From Streptomyces sp. CC228A (lineage in GTDB: Bacteria; Actinomycetota; Actinomycetes; Streptomycetales; Streptomycetaceae), in the NCBI RefSeq assembly GCF_021390935.1, contig NZ_JAJPUI010000002.1, positions 124,001-188,000 on the forward strand: a DNA stretch of 64,000 bases, given 5' to 3'. Positions within the stretch are counted from its first letter, which is position 1, and each line of letters opens with the position of its first letter. The position numbers and the translations under genes are program-made. This document shows, in pieces, positions 1 through 9,208 of this stretch. The notes beneath the pieces are model-generated. The model saw only the letters and a program-made list of their open reading frames with translations, was not told the origin of the DNA and did no database searches.

Positions 1-944
1 TCGCCGCCGCGTCCACCGCCGTCTCCTGCACCCTCGGCTCCGCCCTCGCCCTGCTGTTCTTCCTGCATCTGCGGGGCGACCTCACGGGCCTGCCGTTCGA
101 CCGGGCGGCCGCCGACCTGCTGGCCGCGGGCCGGCCGCTGCCGCTGCCGGCCGCGCTCACCCTCCTGGCCGTCACGCCCGCGGCCGCGTCCGCGGCGGCC
201 GCGCTCACCCTGCGGCCGCGGCAGCCGCGCCGCCGCCACGGGCGCCCCGGCACCGCCGGCAGGGCCGGCACGGACCGGGGCGTCGACGGCGGCCTCGGCA
301 CCGAGGAGGCCCGCGACCCCTTCGACCCGGCGCCCGCGCCGACCGGCCTGCCCTGGGGCACCGCCCTCGTCGCCATCGGACTGGCCGTCGAGGTCTACGG
401 CACACGGGGCGGGGACAGCCCCCGGCTGCCGCTGCCCGGCGGAGTGCCCGGCATCACCCTGGGCGTCCTGGCCGGCTGGGCGCTCACGGCGGTGGGCCTC
501 GCCATCGCCGGCCCCGGCCTCGCCCACCTGTGCGGCCGGGTCGTCCAGGCGTACCGCCCCGGCGCCACCAGGCTGCTCGCGGGCCGCGCCCTCATGGACG
601 AGGCCCGCCGCGTCGGCCGGCCCCTCGGCGTGCTCAGCGCGGTCGTGGCGGCGTGGATCACCGCGGCCGAGCTGTACGGCCAGGCCGCCGGCGCCCGCCC
701 CTTCGGCCCCCTCGCCGGGCTGGGCGCCGCACTCGTCCTCGCCTGCGCGGCGGCCACCGTCCTCTCCGCGGCCCTGGAGACCCGGCAGCTCCGCGCGGGA
801 TCGACGGCGGCCCTGATCCGCCTCGGCGCACCCGCGGCCCTGCTGCGCTCCGCCGCGCTCCTGCGGGCCGCGGTGCTCCTCGCCGTCTTCGCGCCCGTGA
901 CATGGGCGGTGGCGACGCTCACCGCCCTGCCGCTGACCTCCTGA
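1..944 (+). CDS. Membrane protein, 5'-truncated (FtsX-like permease?)
   Basis: The reading frame is open from base 3 to the TGA at 942-944; the start lies outside the window. About 313 residues are visible. They show several hydrophobic Ala/Leu/Val segments, a central Arg/Gly/Asp-rich hydrophilic loop (roughly residues 75-115) and a C-terminal run of three or four membrane helices ending in ALPLTS. The alternation of helices with an RRVGRPLGVLS-type cytoplasmic stretch resembles FtsX-like permease tails of actinobacteria, but no diagnostic motif is visible. The gene converges on the thiamine transporter operon and stops 78 bp from thiQ. Function is not assigned beyond integral membrane protein. 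Confidence 0.7.
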   Translation, partial: AAASTAVSCTLGSALALLFFLHLRGDLTGLPFDRAAADLLAAGRPLPLPAALTLLAVTPAAASAAAALTLRPRQPRRRHGRPGTAGRAGTDRGVDGGLGTEEARDPFDPAPAPTGLPWGTALVAIGLAVEVYGTRGGDSPRLPLPGGVPGITLGVLAGWALTAVGLAIAGPGLAHLCGRVVQAYRPGATRLLAGRALMDEARRVGRPLGVLSAVVAAWITAAELYGQAAGARPFGPLAGLGAALVLACAAATVLSAALETRQLRAGSTAALIRLGAPAALLRSAALLRAAVLLAVFAPVTWAVATLTALPLTS

Positions 945-1022
945 CGGCCGGGGCCGCGAACCTTCGCCGGGCGGTCGGTCCGCAGGCGGGCCCCGCGGCG
1001 GTCCGGCCGCCTGAAGGACAGG

Positions 1023-2062
1023 TCAGTCCGCCCCGAGGGCGACGACCTCGTCCCCGTCGAAGGTCACGCCCACCACCGCGCCCTCGTCCGGCGCGTCCCG
1101 CAGCGCGCACTCCGCCTCCAGGGGCGGGGCGCCGCCCGCCCGTCCGCGCGGAGTCCCGCACCGCCACACGCCACACGGTGGCCCCGGAAGGTACGGGCCT
1201 CGACCGTGCACCGCAGCCCCTCGCCGGGGTCGCCGATGCGGACCCCGCCGGGCCGCACCAGCAGCCGGGCCGCGCCCTGCGGGGTGCCGGCGGGCACCGG
1301 CACCCTGCCCCACGGCGTCTCGGCGGCCCCGCCGCCGACGGCGCCCTCCACCACGTTGTCGAAGCCGAGGAACCGCGCCACGAACGGGGACGCCGGCCGC
1401 TGCCACACCTCGCGCGGCGTGCCCGCCTGGGCCACCCGCCCGTCGCGCATCACCACGACCCGGTCGGCCAGCGCGAACGCCTCCCCCTGGTCGTGCGTCA
1501 CGGCCAGCACCGTGGTGCCGAGCCGCCCGAACAGCGCCCGCAGCTCGGTGACGAGCCGCTCCCGCAGCCCCCGGTCGAGCTGGCCCAGGGGCTCGTCCAG
1601 CATCAGCAGCCGCGGACTGGGCGCGAGCGCCCTGGCCAGCGCCACGCGCTGCTGCTCCCCGCCGGACAGCGCGGCCACCGCGCGCCGCTCCGCACCCGGC
1701 AGGCCGACGAGGTCCAGCAGTTCCGCGACGCGCGCGGCCCGCTCCGCGCGGGCGGTCCCCCGCATCCGCAGCCCGAAGGCGACGTTCCCGCCGACGTCCC
1801 GCTGCGGGAACAGCTGGTGGTCCTGGAACATCAGCCCCACGCCCCGCCGGTGCACGGGCACCCCCGCCTGGTCGGCGCCGGCCAGCAGCACCCGCCCCTC
1901 ATCGGCCGGCTGCAGGCCCGCGACGACCCGCAGCAGCGTCGACTTGCCGCTGCCGCTCGGCCCGAGGACGCACACGATCTCGTGCTCGGCGACCGCCAGG
2001 TCCACGGCGTCCAGCGCCGTCCTGGCCCCGAAGCGCACGCTCACACCATCGAGCCGAAGCAT
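1023..2062 (-). CDS. thiQ: Thiamine ABC transporter ATPase, C-terminal frameshift
   Basis: Cytoplasmic ATPase of the thiamine/TPP importer. It has Walker A GPSGSGKST at about residues 34-42, a Q-loop in MFQDHQLFPQ, the signature LSGGEQQR, Walker B LLMLDEP and the H-loop TVLAVTHDQ. The ATG at 2062 lies 2 bp after the thiP stop, so the two are probably translationally coupled. The TOBE-like C-terminal domain changes frame: the main frame runs to 1064, but the expected ending (APDEGAVVGVTFDG-like, closing VVALGAD) lies in the frame that stops at 1023. The shift falls near 1130-1165. Other genes in this window show similar shifts, so a sequence error is more likely than decay. The substrate is inferred from ThiB and the TPP riboswitch. 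Confidence 0.8.
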
Positions 2063-2064
2063 CG

Positions 2065-3804
2065 TCAGAACTCCCCCGTGCGGTCCGTGCGGACCCGTTC
2101 GAGCAGCAGCAGCGCCACCGCGCACACCACCATCAGGATCGTGGACAGGGCCATCGCCTGGCCGTAGTTGAGCTCCCCGGGCCGCCCCAGCAGCCGGGCG
2201 ACGGCCACCGGAAGGGTCGGCTCGTCGGCGCGGGCGATGAACACGGTCGCGCCGAACTCGCCCAGCGACACGGCGAACGCGAATCCGGCCGCGACCAGCA
2301 CGGCGCGCCGGACCATCGGCAGGTCCACCTCGCGCCAGACCCGCAGCGGTGAGGCCCCCAGCACGGCGGCGGCCTCCCGCAGCCGCTCGTCCACCGCCCG
2401 CAGCACCGGCAGCATCGTCCGCACCACGAACGGCACCCCGACGAGGGCCTGCGCGAGCGGCACGAGGATCCACTCCTGTCGCAGGTCGAGCGGCGGCTCG
2501 TCCAGTGCGATGAGGAACCCGAAGCCCACGGTCACGGCGGACACGCCGAGCGGCAGCATCAGCAGCGCGTCGAAGCCCCTCAGCAGCCGCCCGGCCCCGG
2601 AGGGTCCCGTCCGCCCTGCCGCGCCGGGCCGGGAGCGGGGCGTGAGGGCGGCCGCGGCGAGCCCCCGACGACCACGGCGATGGCGGTGGCGGCCAGCGCG
2701 TACCGCAGCGAGTTCCCCACGGCCTCCAGCGGCGGCACCACGAAAGTGCCCCCGCCGGCGTCCGCGGACGTCAGCGCCCGGTAGTAGCCGAGGCCGCCCG
2801 ATCCGTCGAAGGACCGGGCCACGAGCACCCCGAGGGGCAGCAGGATCAGCGCCGCGACGGAGGCGAGGACCCCGCCGAGCAGCGCCCACTGCCCGGCGCC
2901 GCGCGGCCGGCGGGCCGTGCGGGCCGGGTCGACCAGGCGCAGGGACGCCTCCCGGCGCCGCACCGTCCAGGCGTGCACCGCGAGGATCCCGCCGACCGCC
3001 GCGAACTGCACCAGGGTCAGCACGGCCGCGGTGGGCAGGTCGAGGAAGCTGCGCCGTCTGCCGGTAGATCTCCGCTTCCAGGGTCCGGTAGGCGGGCCCG
3101 CCGAGGATCACGACCACGCCGAAGGACGTGTACGTGAAGAGGAACACCATCAGCGCGGCCGCGGCGACCGCGGGGGCGAGCGCCGGGAGCGTGATGCGCC
3201 GCCAGGCCGCGAACCGGGAGGCGCCCAGCACCCGCGCGGCCTCCTCCTGGCGCGGGTCGAGCTGCGCCCACAGCCCGCCGACGGTGCGGACGACCACCGC
3301 GTAGTTGAAGAAGACGTGGGCGAGGAGGATCGCCCACACGGTGGTGTCGAGGCGGACGCCCCACAGGTCGTCGAGCAGCCCGCCGCGGCCGACGAGGGCG
3401 AGGAACGCGGTGCCGACGACGACGGTGGGCAGCACGAACGGCACGGTGACGACGGCCCGCAGCAGCCGCCTGCCGGGGAAGTCGTAGCGGGCGAACACGT
3501 ACGCGCCGGGGAGCGCCACGAGCAGGGTGAGCGCCGTGGAGGCGAGGGCCTGCCAGGTGGTGAACCACAGCACGTCGAGGATGTCGGACCGGCCCAGCAC
3601 CTCGCCGAGCCGGGCCGGCTGCCAGCCGCCGTCCTCCGTGCGCAGCCCCCGACCGACGATCGCGGCGACCGGGTACGCGAAGAAGACGGCGAAGAACACG
3701 GCGGGCACCAGCACCAGGGCGCCGCGCACGGCGCGGCCCCCGAGCCGGGCCCGCCGGCCCCCGGCGGCTACTGCAGGACGAGCGAGGACCACGACTGGAT
3801 CCAC
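2065..3804 (-). CDS. thiP: Thiamine ABC transporter permease, two compensating frameshifts
   Basis: Fused two-module permease with two EAA loops, EEAARVLGASRFAAWRR in the first half and REAAAVLGASPLRVWRE in the second, each followed by LP. This is the ThiP/SfuB arrangement of about 12 membrane helices. The middle third (about 3048-2665) makes sense only in another frame, where a membrane-like stretch starts LTLVQFAAVGG. The reading shifts near 3046-3052 and returns at a five-C run at 2662-2666. The two shifts cancel, which suggests sequencing errors. The GTG at 3804 overlaps the end of thiB by 37 bp; a GTG near 3729 is an alternative start. It works with ThiB and ThiQ in thiamine uptake. Confidence 0.78.
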   Translation of the reverse strand: MDPVVVLARPAVAAGGRRARLGGRAVRGALVLVPAVFFAVFFAYPVAAIVGRGLRTEDGGWQPARLGEVLGRSDILDVLWFTTWQALASTALTLLVALPGAYVFARYDFPGRRLLRAVVTVPFVLPTVVVGTAFLALVGRGGLLDDLWGVRLDTTVWAILLAHVFFNYAVVVRTVGGLWAQLDPRQEEAARVLGASRFAAWRRITLPALAPAVAAAALMVFLFTYTSFGVVVILGGPAYRTLEAEIYRQTAQLPRPAHRGRADPGAVRGGRRDPRGARLDGAAPGGVPAPGRPGPHGPPAARRRAVGAARRGPRLRRGADPAAPRGARGPVLRRIGRPRLLPGADVRGRRRGHFRGAAAGGRGELAAVRAGRHRHRRGRRGLAAAALTPRSRPGAAGRTGPSGAGRLLRGFDALLMLPLGVSAVTVGFGFLIALDEPPLDLRQEWILVPLAQALVGVPFVVRTMLPVLRAVDERLREAAAVLGASPLRVWREVDLPMVRRAVLVAAGFAFAVSLGEFGATVFIARADEPTLPVAVARLLGRPGELNYGQAMALSTILMVVCAVALLLLERVRTDRTGEF

Positions 3805-4880
3805 TGGTCACGGTTCGCGGCGATCTTGTCGGGAGCCATGGTCAGCGGCTCGTCGATCACCACCCCGTGCTTCGTGAACAGCTCGGGCAGCTCCGCGTCC
3901 TCGGCGACGGGGTGCACGAACATGTTCAGCGGCACGTCCTCCTGGAACTCCTTGCCGATCAGGAAGTCGATGAGGGCCTTGCCTCCGTCGGGGTTCCCGG
4001 CGCCCTTGAGGAGGCCGGCGAACTCGATCTGGCGGAAGCAGGTGCCGGTGGACACGCCCGTGGGGGCCTCGCTGGGCTGCGGGTCGCTGTAGAGGACCTC
4101 GGCGGGCGGGCTGGAGGCGTACGACACGACGAGCGGCCGCTCGGCCTTGGCCTGCTTCCCGCCGGAGGAGCCGGAGAACTCCTGGTTGTAGGCGATCTCC
4201 CAGCTGTCGACGACCTTGACGCCGTTGTCCTTCAGCTTCTTCCAGTAGCCCTGCCAGCCGCCGTCCGCGTCGCCGTACGCGGCGACCGTGCCCAGCAGGA
4301 AGCCGAGGCCCGGGGAGGACCGCTCGGGGTTCTCGACGACCAGCAGGTCCTTGTAGGCGGGCTTGGCGAGGTCGTCGAGGGTCTGCGGCGGGGCGAGCTT
4401 CTTGTCCGCGAAGTACTTCTTGTCGTAGTTGACGCAGATGTCGCCGTAGTCGACGGGGGTGACGCGGTGCTTGTCCGCGTCGAGCCGGACCCCGGGGCGG
4501 ACCCGGTCCAGGCCCTTGGCCTCGTACGGCTCGAAGACGTCGTGGTCGAGGGCGCGGGACAGCAGGGTGTTGTCGACGCCGAAGAACACGTCGCCCTGCG
4601 GGGCGCCCTTGGTGAGGACGGCCTTGTTGACGGCCTCCCCGGCATCGCCGCTCTTGAGGACCTCGACGGTGTACCCGGTCTTCGCGGTGAACTGCTTCAG
4701 GACCTCGTCGGAGGCGGTGAAGGAGTCGTGGGCGACGAGCGTGACGGTCTTGTCCTTCGCGCCGCCGTCCTTGCCGCCCCGGTCGGCTCCGTCACCGGAC
4801 CCGCCGCCGCAGGCGGTGAGGGCGGTGACGCCCACGGCCGCGGCGACGGCGCCCGCGGCGAGCTTGCTGGTGGTGCTCAC
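3768..4880 (-). CDS. thiB: Thiamine ABC transporter substrate-binding lipoprotein
   Basis: Extracytoplasmic thiamine/TPP-binding protein of 370 aa. An N-terminal lipoprotein signal has lipobox L21-T-A-C24, followed by a Gly/Asp/Lys-rich linker. The mature part shows TbpA-family features: VTLVAHDSFTAS near the start, GAPQGDVFFGVDNTLLSRAL, VTPVDYGDICVNYD, and a C-terminal NMFVHPVAEDAELP stretch. The GTG at 4880 has a strong AGGAGGA ribosome site upstream. It is the first gene of thiB-thiP-thiQ and sits behind a TPP riboswitch and a perfect hairpin, which supports thiamine as the ligand better than protein similarity alone. Confidence 0.93.
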   Translation of the reverse strand: MSTTSKLAAGAVAAAVGVTALTACGGGSGDGADRGGKDGGAKDKTVTLVAHDSFTASDEVLKQFTAKTGYTVEVLKSGDAGEAVNKAVLTKGAPQGDVFFGVDNTLLSRALDHDVFEPYEAKGLDRVRPGVRLDADKHRVTPVDYGDICVNYDKKYFADKKLAPPQTLDDLAKPAYKDLLVVENPERSSPGLGFLLGTVAAYGDADGGWQGYWKKLKDNGVKVVDSWEIAYNQEFSGSSGGKQAKAERPLVVSYASSPPAEVLYSDPQPSEAPTGVSTGTCFRQIEFAGLLKGAGNPDGGKALIDFLIGKEFQEDVPLNMFVHPVAEDAELPELFTKHGVVIDEPLTMAPDKIAANRDQWIQSWSSLVLQ

Positions 4881-4917
4881 TGGTCATTCCTCCTGGTGGG
4901 TGCCAGGAAGAGACGCG

Positions 4918-4952
4918 GCCCTGCCCGCCGCCTGACGGGCGGCGGGCAGGGC
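4918..4952 (-). terminator. Riboswitch expression-platform hairpin
   Basis: Perfect 15 bp stem (4918-4932 with 4938-4952) around a 5 nt loop, lying between the TPP aptamer and the thiB ribosome site. There is no T-run, as is usual for Streptomyces hairpin terminators. The position suggests that it ends transcription, or otherwise blocks expression of thiB, when TPP is bound. Confidence 0.75.
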
Positions 4953-4971
4953 GCAACAGCTCGAGTAACGA

Positions 4972-5065
4972 CCGATCTCCCTACCCAGAATGACCTGGGC
5001 CAGGTTCGGAGGGTCTGCGGTCTGACGGTCACCGCACTCTCAGCGCTGTGGCGCTCCCCTGTCGG
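4972..5065 (-). promoter_or_regulatory. TPP riboswitch (THI element)
   Basis: On the minus strand the leader carries the conserved TPP aptamer segments in order: GGGGAGC, CTGAGAG (5037-5043), a variable P3 region, GACCCTCCGAACCTG (core at 5001-5014), then GGTCATTCTGGGTAGGGA. These match the thi box. The element starts about 25 bp after the rlmN stop and is followed by a hairpin and then thiB. It is expected to lower thiBPQ expression when TPP is plentiful. Confidence 0.95.
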
Positions 5066-5090
5066 AATATGCGTTTGTCTGGCGGACAGG

Positions 5091-6203
5091 TTACCGCTCG
5101 GCCGCGGCGAGCTGTCCGCAGGCCCCGTCGATCTCCTGACCGCGGGTGTCGCGGACCGTGACGGGCACCCCGTGGGCGGCGATGGCCTCGACGAACGCCT
5201 TCTCGTCCTCGGGGCGGGAAGCGGTCCACTTGGAGCCCGGTGTCGGGTTGAGCGGGATCAGGTTGACGTGGACCCGCCGGCCCTTCAGGAGGCGCCCGAG
5301 GAGGTCGCCCCGCCACGCCTGGTCGTTGATGTCGCGGATCAGCGCGTACTCGATGGAGACGCGGCGGCCGGACTTCTCGGCGTACTCCCAGGCCGCGTCG
5401 AGGACCTCGCGGACCTTCCAGCGGGTGTTGACCGGCACCAGGGTGTCGCGCAGCTCGTCGTCGGGGGCGTGCAGGGAGACGGCGAGACGGCACTTGAAGC
5501 CCTCGTCGGCGAACCGCAGCATGGCCGGGACGAGGCCCACCGTGGAGACGGTGATGCCGCGCTGCGACAGGCCGAGCCCGTCCGGCTCGGGGTCGGTGAG
5601 GCGGCGGATCGCGCCGACGACCCGGTTGTAGTTGGCGAGGGGCTCGCCCATGCCCATGAAGACGATGTTCGACAGCCGGGCGGGGCCGCCGGGGACCTCG
5701 CCGTCGCGCAGGGCGCGCATGCCGTCGACGATCTGGTGCACGATCTCCGCGGTGGACAGGTTCCGGTCCAGACCGGCCTGCCCGGTGGCGCAGAACGGGC
5801 AGTTCATGCCGCAGCCCGCCTGCGACGAGATGCACATGGTGACCCGGTCGGGGTAGCGCATGAGCACCGACTCGACGAGCGTGCCGTCGTGCAGCCGCCA
5901 CAGGGTCTTGCGGGTGGTGTCGTCGTCGCAGGAGATGTGCCGGACCACGGTCATCAGCTCCGGCAGCAGCTCGCCCGCGAGCCGCTCCCGCGACGCGGCG
6001 GGGATGTCGGTCCACTCGGCGGGGTCGTGCGCGTACCGCGCGAAGTAGTGCTGGGACAGCTGCTTGGCGCGGAACGGCTTCTCGCCGATCGCGGCGACCG
6101 CTTCCCTGCGTTCGGCCGGTGTGAGGTCGGCGAGGTGCCGCGGCGGCTTCTTGGCCCCGCGCGGGGCGACGAATGTGAGTTCGCCGGGAACAGGGCGTAC
6201 CAC
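5091..6203 (-). CDS. rlmN: Dual-specificity rRNA/tRNA A2503 methyltransferase RlmN
   Basis: Radical SAM enzyme (370 aa) that methylates C2 of A2503 in 23S rRNA and A37 of some tRNAs. The [4Fe-4S] cluster motif is C131-x3-C135-x2-C138 in CGMNCPFC. The two catalytic cysteines of the family are in place: C124 in the TMCISSQAG stretch and C362 in GACGQLA near the C-terminus. Length matches the family. ATG start at 6203. The gene stands 190 bp after cdsA in the same direction. Confidence 0.96.
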   Translation of the reverse strand: MVRPVPGELTFVAPRGAKKPPRHLADLTPAERREAVAAIGEKPFRAKQLSQHYFARYAHDPAEWTDIPAASRERLAGELLPELMTVVRHISCDDDTTRKTLWRLHDGTLVESVLMRYPDRVTMCISSQAGCGMNCPFCATGQAGLDRNLSTAEIVHQIVDGMRALRDGEVPGGPARLSNIVFMGMGEPLANYNRVVGAIRRLTDPEPDGLGLSQRGITVSTVGLVPAMLRFADEGFKCRLAVSLHAPDDELRDTLVPVNTRWKVREVLDAAWEYAEKSGRRVSIEYALIRDINDQAWRGDLLGRLLKGRRVHVNLIPLNPTPGSKWTASRPEDEKAFVEAIAAHGVPVTVRDTRGQEIDGACGQLAAAER

Positions 6204-6342
6204 GCGAGCAACTCCTCGTGACGACTGAGGTCAGGCCCCCATGGGCGGGAGGACGACGGCGGCGGTGCGCCGAAGCCGGGAGACCTCACCGGGCCGGTCC
6301 CGCGGGCGCGGACGCCCCTCGGGGATCGGACAGGGACCAAAC

Positions 6343-6376
6343 GGAAGGGCCCGCAGCCGGTGCCGCGAGCCCTTCC
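6343..6376 (-). terminator. Hairpin after cdsA
   Basis: Perfect 8 bp arms GGAAGGGC/GCCCTTCC with an 18 nt loop that can pair further (CCGC...). It lies 18 bp beyond the cdsA stop, so it is a likely terminator between cdsA and rlmN. Confidence 0.55.
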
Positions 6377-6393
6377 AGGGTACCTCCTGGCTG

Positions 6394-7569
6394 TCAACCC
6401 GCCCCGACGAAGATCACCAGCAGCAGCCAAACCACCGGCGCCGTCGGCAGCAGCGAGTCCAGCCGGTCCATGATGCCGCCGTGACCGGGCAGCAGCGTGC
6501 CCATGTCCTTGATGCCGAGGTCGCGTTTGATCATCGACTCGCCCAGGTCGCCGAGGGTGGCGCTGACGGCCACGGCCAGCCCGAGCAGGAGACCCTGCCA
6601 CCAGGAGCCGCCGTCGATGAGGAACTCCATGCACAGGGCGCCGGCCGCCATCGCGAACGCCACCGCCCCGAGCAGGCCCTCGCGGGTCTTGCCGGGGCTG
6701 ATGCGCGGGGCGAGCTTGCGCGTCCCGAACCGCCAGCCGACGGCGTACGCACCGGTGTCGCTGACGATGGTGAGCACCAGGAACGTCAGCACCCGCCACG
6801 ACCCGTCCTCCGCGGCGAGCAGCAGCGCCACGAACGTCGCGAGGAACGGCACGTAGAACGCGGCGAACACGCCCGCCGTGACGTCCCGCAGGTAGTCCTC
6901 CGGCGGCTCGGCCATCCGCCACACGAGGACGGCGAGCGCCGTGAGCGCCATGGCGACCCACGCGCCCTCGGCTCCGCGCGCATAGCCGGCGACGACCATC
7001 GCGGCGCCGCCCACAGCGAGCGGCACGAGGGGCGCCTTGATGCCCTTGCGCTCCTGCAGCCGGGAGGTGAGCTCCCACAGGCCGACGACGACGGCGACGA
7101 CGACCACGCCGACGAACACGGCCTTCACGACGAACAGCGACGCGATGATGACGGCGCCGAGTCCGACACCGACCCCTATCGCGGCCCGCAGGTCCCGTCC
7201 GGCCTGCTTCTTCTCCCTCTGCTGCTTCCTCGGCGATCCCGCCGACCGGGGCTGCGGCGTCGAGGGCTGTGGTTCCGAGGGCGGCATGGGCTCCTGCGGC
7301 ATCTCGTCACGGAACAGGGGACCGCTCAGCCGAGCGGCCCCCCGTTCGCTGTCGTCCTGGCTCCCGGCGCCGATCGCGGCCGGCACGCCCGGCATGCCGG
7401 ACACGCCGCCTACGGGCGCGGGAACATCGGGCACGATGGGCATGGGCCGAGTCTGCTGCGCGACCCGCTCATCGTAGGTGGGACCCGCCGGGGCGGCAGG
7501 GCCGAACCCCTGGTCGGGCGGACCCCCGTGTCCGCCTCGCGGCGGGGCCCCCCAGGAAGCGTCGTTCAT
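6394..7569 (-). CDS. cdsA: Phosphatidate cytidylyltransferase
   Basis: Integral membrane enzyme (391 aa) making CDP-diacylglycerol from phosphatidate and CTP, the branch point for phospholipid synthesis. The first ~120 residues are a Pro/Gly/Gln-rich cytoplasmic extension typical of Streptomyces homologues. Several membrane helices follow, then the family signature near the C-terminus: SMIKRDLGIKDMGTLLPGHG followed by GIMDRLDSLL, with the conserved K-R, K-D, H-G-G and D-R-x-D. Its ATG overlaps the frr stop in an ATGA, so the two genes are translationally coupled. Confidence 0.95.
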   Translation of the reverse strand: MNDASWGAPPRGGHGGPPDQGFGPAAPAGPTYDERVAQQTRPMPIVPDVPAPVGGVSGMPGVPAAIGAGSQDDSERGAARLSGPLFRDEMPQEPMPPSEPQPSTPQPRSAGSPRKQQREKKQAGRDLRAAIGVGVGLGAVIIASLFVVKAVFVGVVVVAVVVGLWELTSRLQERKGIKAPLVPLAVGGAAMVVAGYARGAEGAWVAMALTALAVLVWRMAEPPEDYLRDVTAGVFAAFYVPFLATFVALLLAAEDGSWRVLTFLVLTIVSDTGAYAVGWRFGTRKLAPRISPGKTREGLLGAVAFAMAAGALCMEFLIDGGSWWQGLLLGLAVAVSATLGDLGESMIKRDLGIKDMGTLLPGHGGIMDRLDSLLPTAPVVWLLLVIFVGAG

Positions 7570-8126
7570 CAGACCTCAAGCAGCTCGGCTTCCTTGTGCT
7601 TGAGCAGCTCGTCCACCTGCGCGACGTACTTCGCGGTGGTGTCGTCGAGCTCCTTCTCGGCGCGGCGGCCCTCGTCCTCGCCGACCTCGCCGTCCTTGAC
7701 GAACTTGTCGATGGCGTCCTTCGCCTTGCGGCGCACGGAGCGGATCGACACCTTGGCGTCCTCGCCCTTGCCCTTGGCGACCTTGATGTACTCGCGGCGG
7801 CGCTCCTCGGTGAGCTCGGGGAAGACCACCCGGATGATGCTGCCGTCGTTGGTCGGGTTGACGCCCAGGTCCGAGTCGCGGATGGCCTGCTCGATGTTGC
7901 GCAGCGCCGACTTGTCGAACGGGGTCACCACGGCCATGCGCGGCTCCGGCACCGAGAAGGAGGCCAGCTGGTTGATCGGTGTGAGCGCCCCGTAGTAGTC
8001 GGCCACGATCTTGTTGAACATGGCCGGGTGCGCCCGGCCCGTACGGATCGCGGCGAAGTCCTCCTTGGCGACCAGGACGGCCTTCTCCATCTTCTCCTCG
8101 GCTTCGAGGAGGGTCTCTTCGATCAC
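7569..8126 (-). CDS. frr: Ribosome recycling factor
   Basis: Splits post-termination ribosomes together with EF-G. It is 185 aa, the standard length. Visible family blocks are [39 protein letters not shown] and [16 protein letters not shown]. Two GTG codons lie in tandem (8129 and 8126). The second is preferred because its spacing from the GGAG ribosome site is better and it gives the usual MIEETL start. It lies downstream of pyrH and overlaps cdsA by 4 bp. Confidence 0.96.
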   Translation of the reverse strand: MIEETLLEAEEKMEKAVLVAKEDFAAIRTGRAHPAMFNKIVADYYGALTPINQLASFSVPEPRMAVVTPFDKSALRNIEQAIRDSDLGVNPTNDGSIIRVVFPELTEERRREYIKVAKGKGEDAKVSIRSVRRKAKDAIDKFVKDGEVGEDEGRRAEKELDDTTAKYVAQVDELLKHKEAELLEV

Positions 8127-8257
8127 CACTTGCTCCTGCGTGTCGTGTGGTCAGTCCCGGCGTGCTCGGCGGCCGCGGAACCTGCGTCGCGTCTGGTACC
8201 CCTGCACGGTGTCCGACCGTCAGGGCTTTGTCCATCCCCGGGCGGGGCGACCCGGGA

Positions 8258-9022
8258 TCAGTGCCGGGTGCCCTGGTCGCTCACGAGGGTGCCGATCTTC
8301 TCACCCTTCACGGCGCGCGCGATGTTGCCGGCCGTGAGCAGCTCGAAGACGAGGATCGGCAGCTTGTTGTCGCGGCAGAGGGTGATGGCGGTGGCGTCGG
8401 CGACCTTCAGGTCGCGGGCGATCACCTCGCCGTACCCCAGTGCGTCGAACTTCACCGCGTCGGGGTTGGCCTTGGGGTCGGAGTCGTAGACCCCGTCGAC
8501 CCCGTTCTTGCCCATGAGGAGGGCTTCGGCGTCGATCTCCAGGGCACGCTGGGCGGCCGTGGTGTCGGTGGAGAAGTAGGGCATGCCCATGCCCGCGCCG
8601 AAGATGACGACGCGGCCCTTCTCCAGGTGGCGCACGGCGCGCAGCGGGATGTACGGCTCCGCGACCTGCCCCATCGTGATGGCGGTCTGCACGCGGGACT
8701 GGATGCCCTCCTTCTCCAGGAAGTCCTGGAGGGCGAGGCAGTTCATCACGGTGCCGAGCATGCCCATGTAGTCGGAGCGCGCCCGGTCCATGCCGCGCTG
8801 CTGGAGCTCGGCGCCGCGGAAGAAGTTGCCGCCGCCGATCACGATGGCGATCTGCGCCCCGTCGCGGACGACCGCGGCGATCTCCCGCGCGATGGCGTGC
8901 ACGACGTCGGGGTCGACGCCGAGGCCGCCGCCGCCGGCGAAGGCCTCGCCGGACAGCTTCAGCAGGAAGCGGCCGGTCTTTTTGCCGGTGTTGTCGTCGC
9001 TCTGTGCGGCGCCCTGGTTCAT
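8258..9022 (-). CDS. pyrH: UMP kinase
   Basis: Amino-acid-kinase-fold enzyme (254 aa) that phosphorylates UMP to UDP in pyrimidine synthesis. Motifs include the N-terminal LLKLSGEAF (phosphate-binding Lys), [11 protein letters not shown], and the C-terminal [14 protein letters not shown] and [12 protein letters not shown] blocks. The ATG at 9022 follows a clear GAGGAGA ribosome site. A longer frame from 9043 would have no such site. The gene sits in the conserved rpsB-tsf-pyrH-frr order. Confidence 0.96.
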   Translation of the reverse strand: MNQGAAQSDDNTGKKTGRFLLKLSGEAFAGGGGLGVDPDVVHAIAREIAAVVRDGAQIAIVIGGGNFFRGAELQQRGMDRARSDYMGMLGTVMNCLALQDFLEKEGIQSRVQTAITMGQVAEPYIPLRAVRHLEKGRVVIFGAGMGMPYFSTDTTAAQRALEIDAEALLMGKNGVDGVYDSDPKANPDAVKFDALGYGEVIARDLKVADATAITLCRDNKLPILVFELLTAGNIARAVKGEKIGTLVSDQGTRH

Positions 9023-9050
9023 TGGAGATCTCCTCGTGCACATACGAAGA

Positions 9051-9093
9051 AGGCCATTGCCGTGGGTGTTGGTGTCCCTTGCGGCAATGGCCT
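9051..9093 (-). terminator. Stem-loop between tsf and pyrH
   Basis: Perfect 12 bp inverted repeat AGGCCATTGCCG/CGGCAATGGCCT around a 19 nt loop, located 28 bp upstream of the pyrH start. It is either a terminator or attenuator limiting readthrough from rpsB-tsf into pyrH, or an RNA processing site. Confidence 0.6.
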
Positions 9094-9208
9094 CCTCGTC
9101 AGATCTGCGGTCGCCCGGCGCGAGCGCCGACGACTGCTTCCGACCCTACCGGGGTCCGGTGTCCGTGGCGTACGGACATGAGTCCCGTGAGTTGCTCACG
9201 GACTGGCC

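Noticed and set aside
3867..6221. Long plus-strand open frames opposite thiB and rlmN
   Set aside because: They are Gly/Val/Asp-rich shadows of high-G+C coding on the minus strand; thiB and rlmN show full family sequence.
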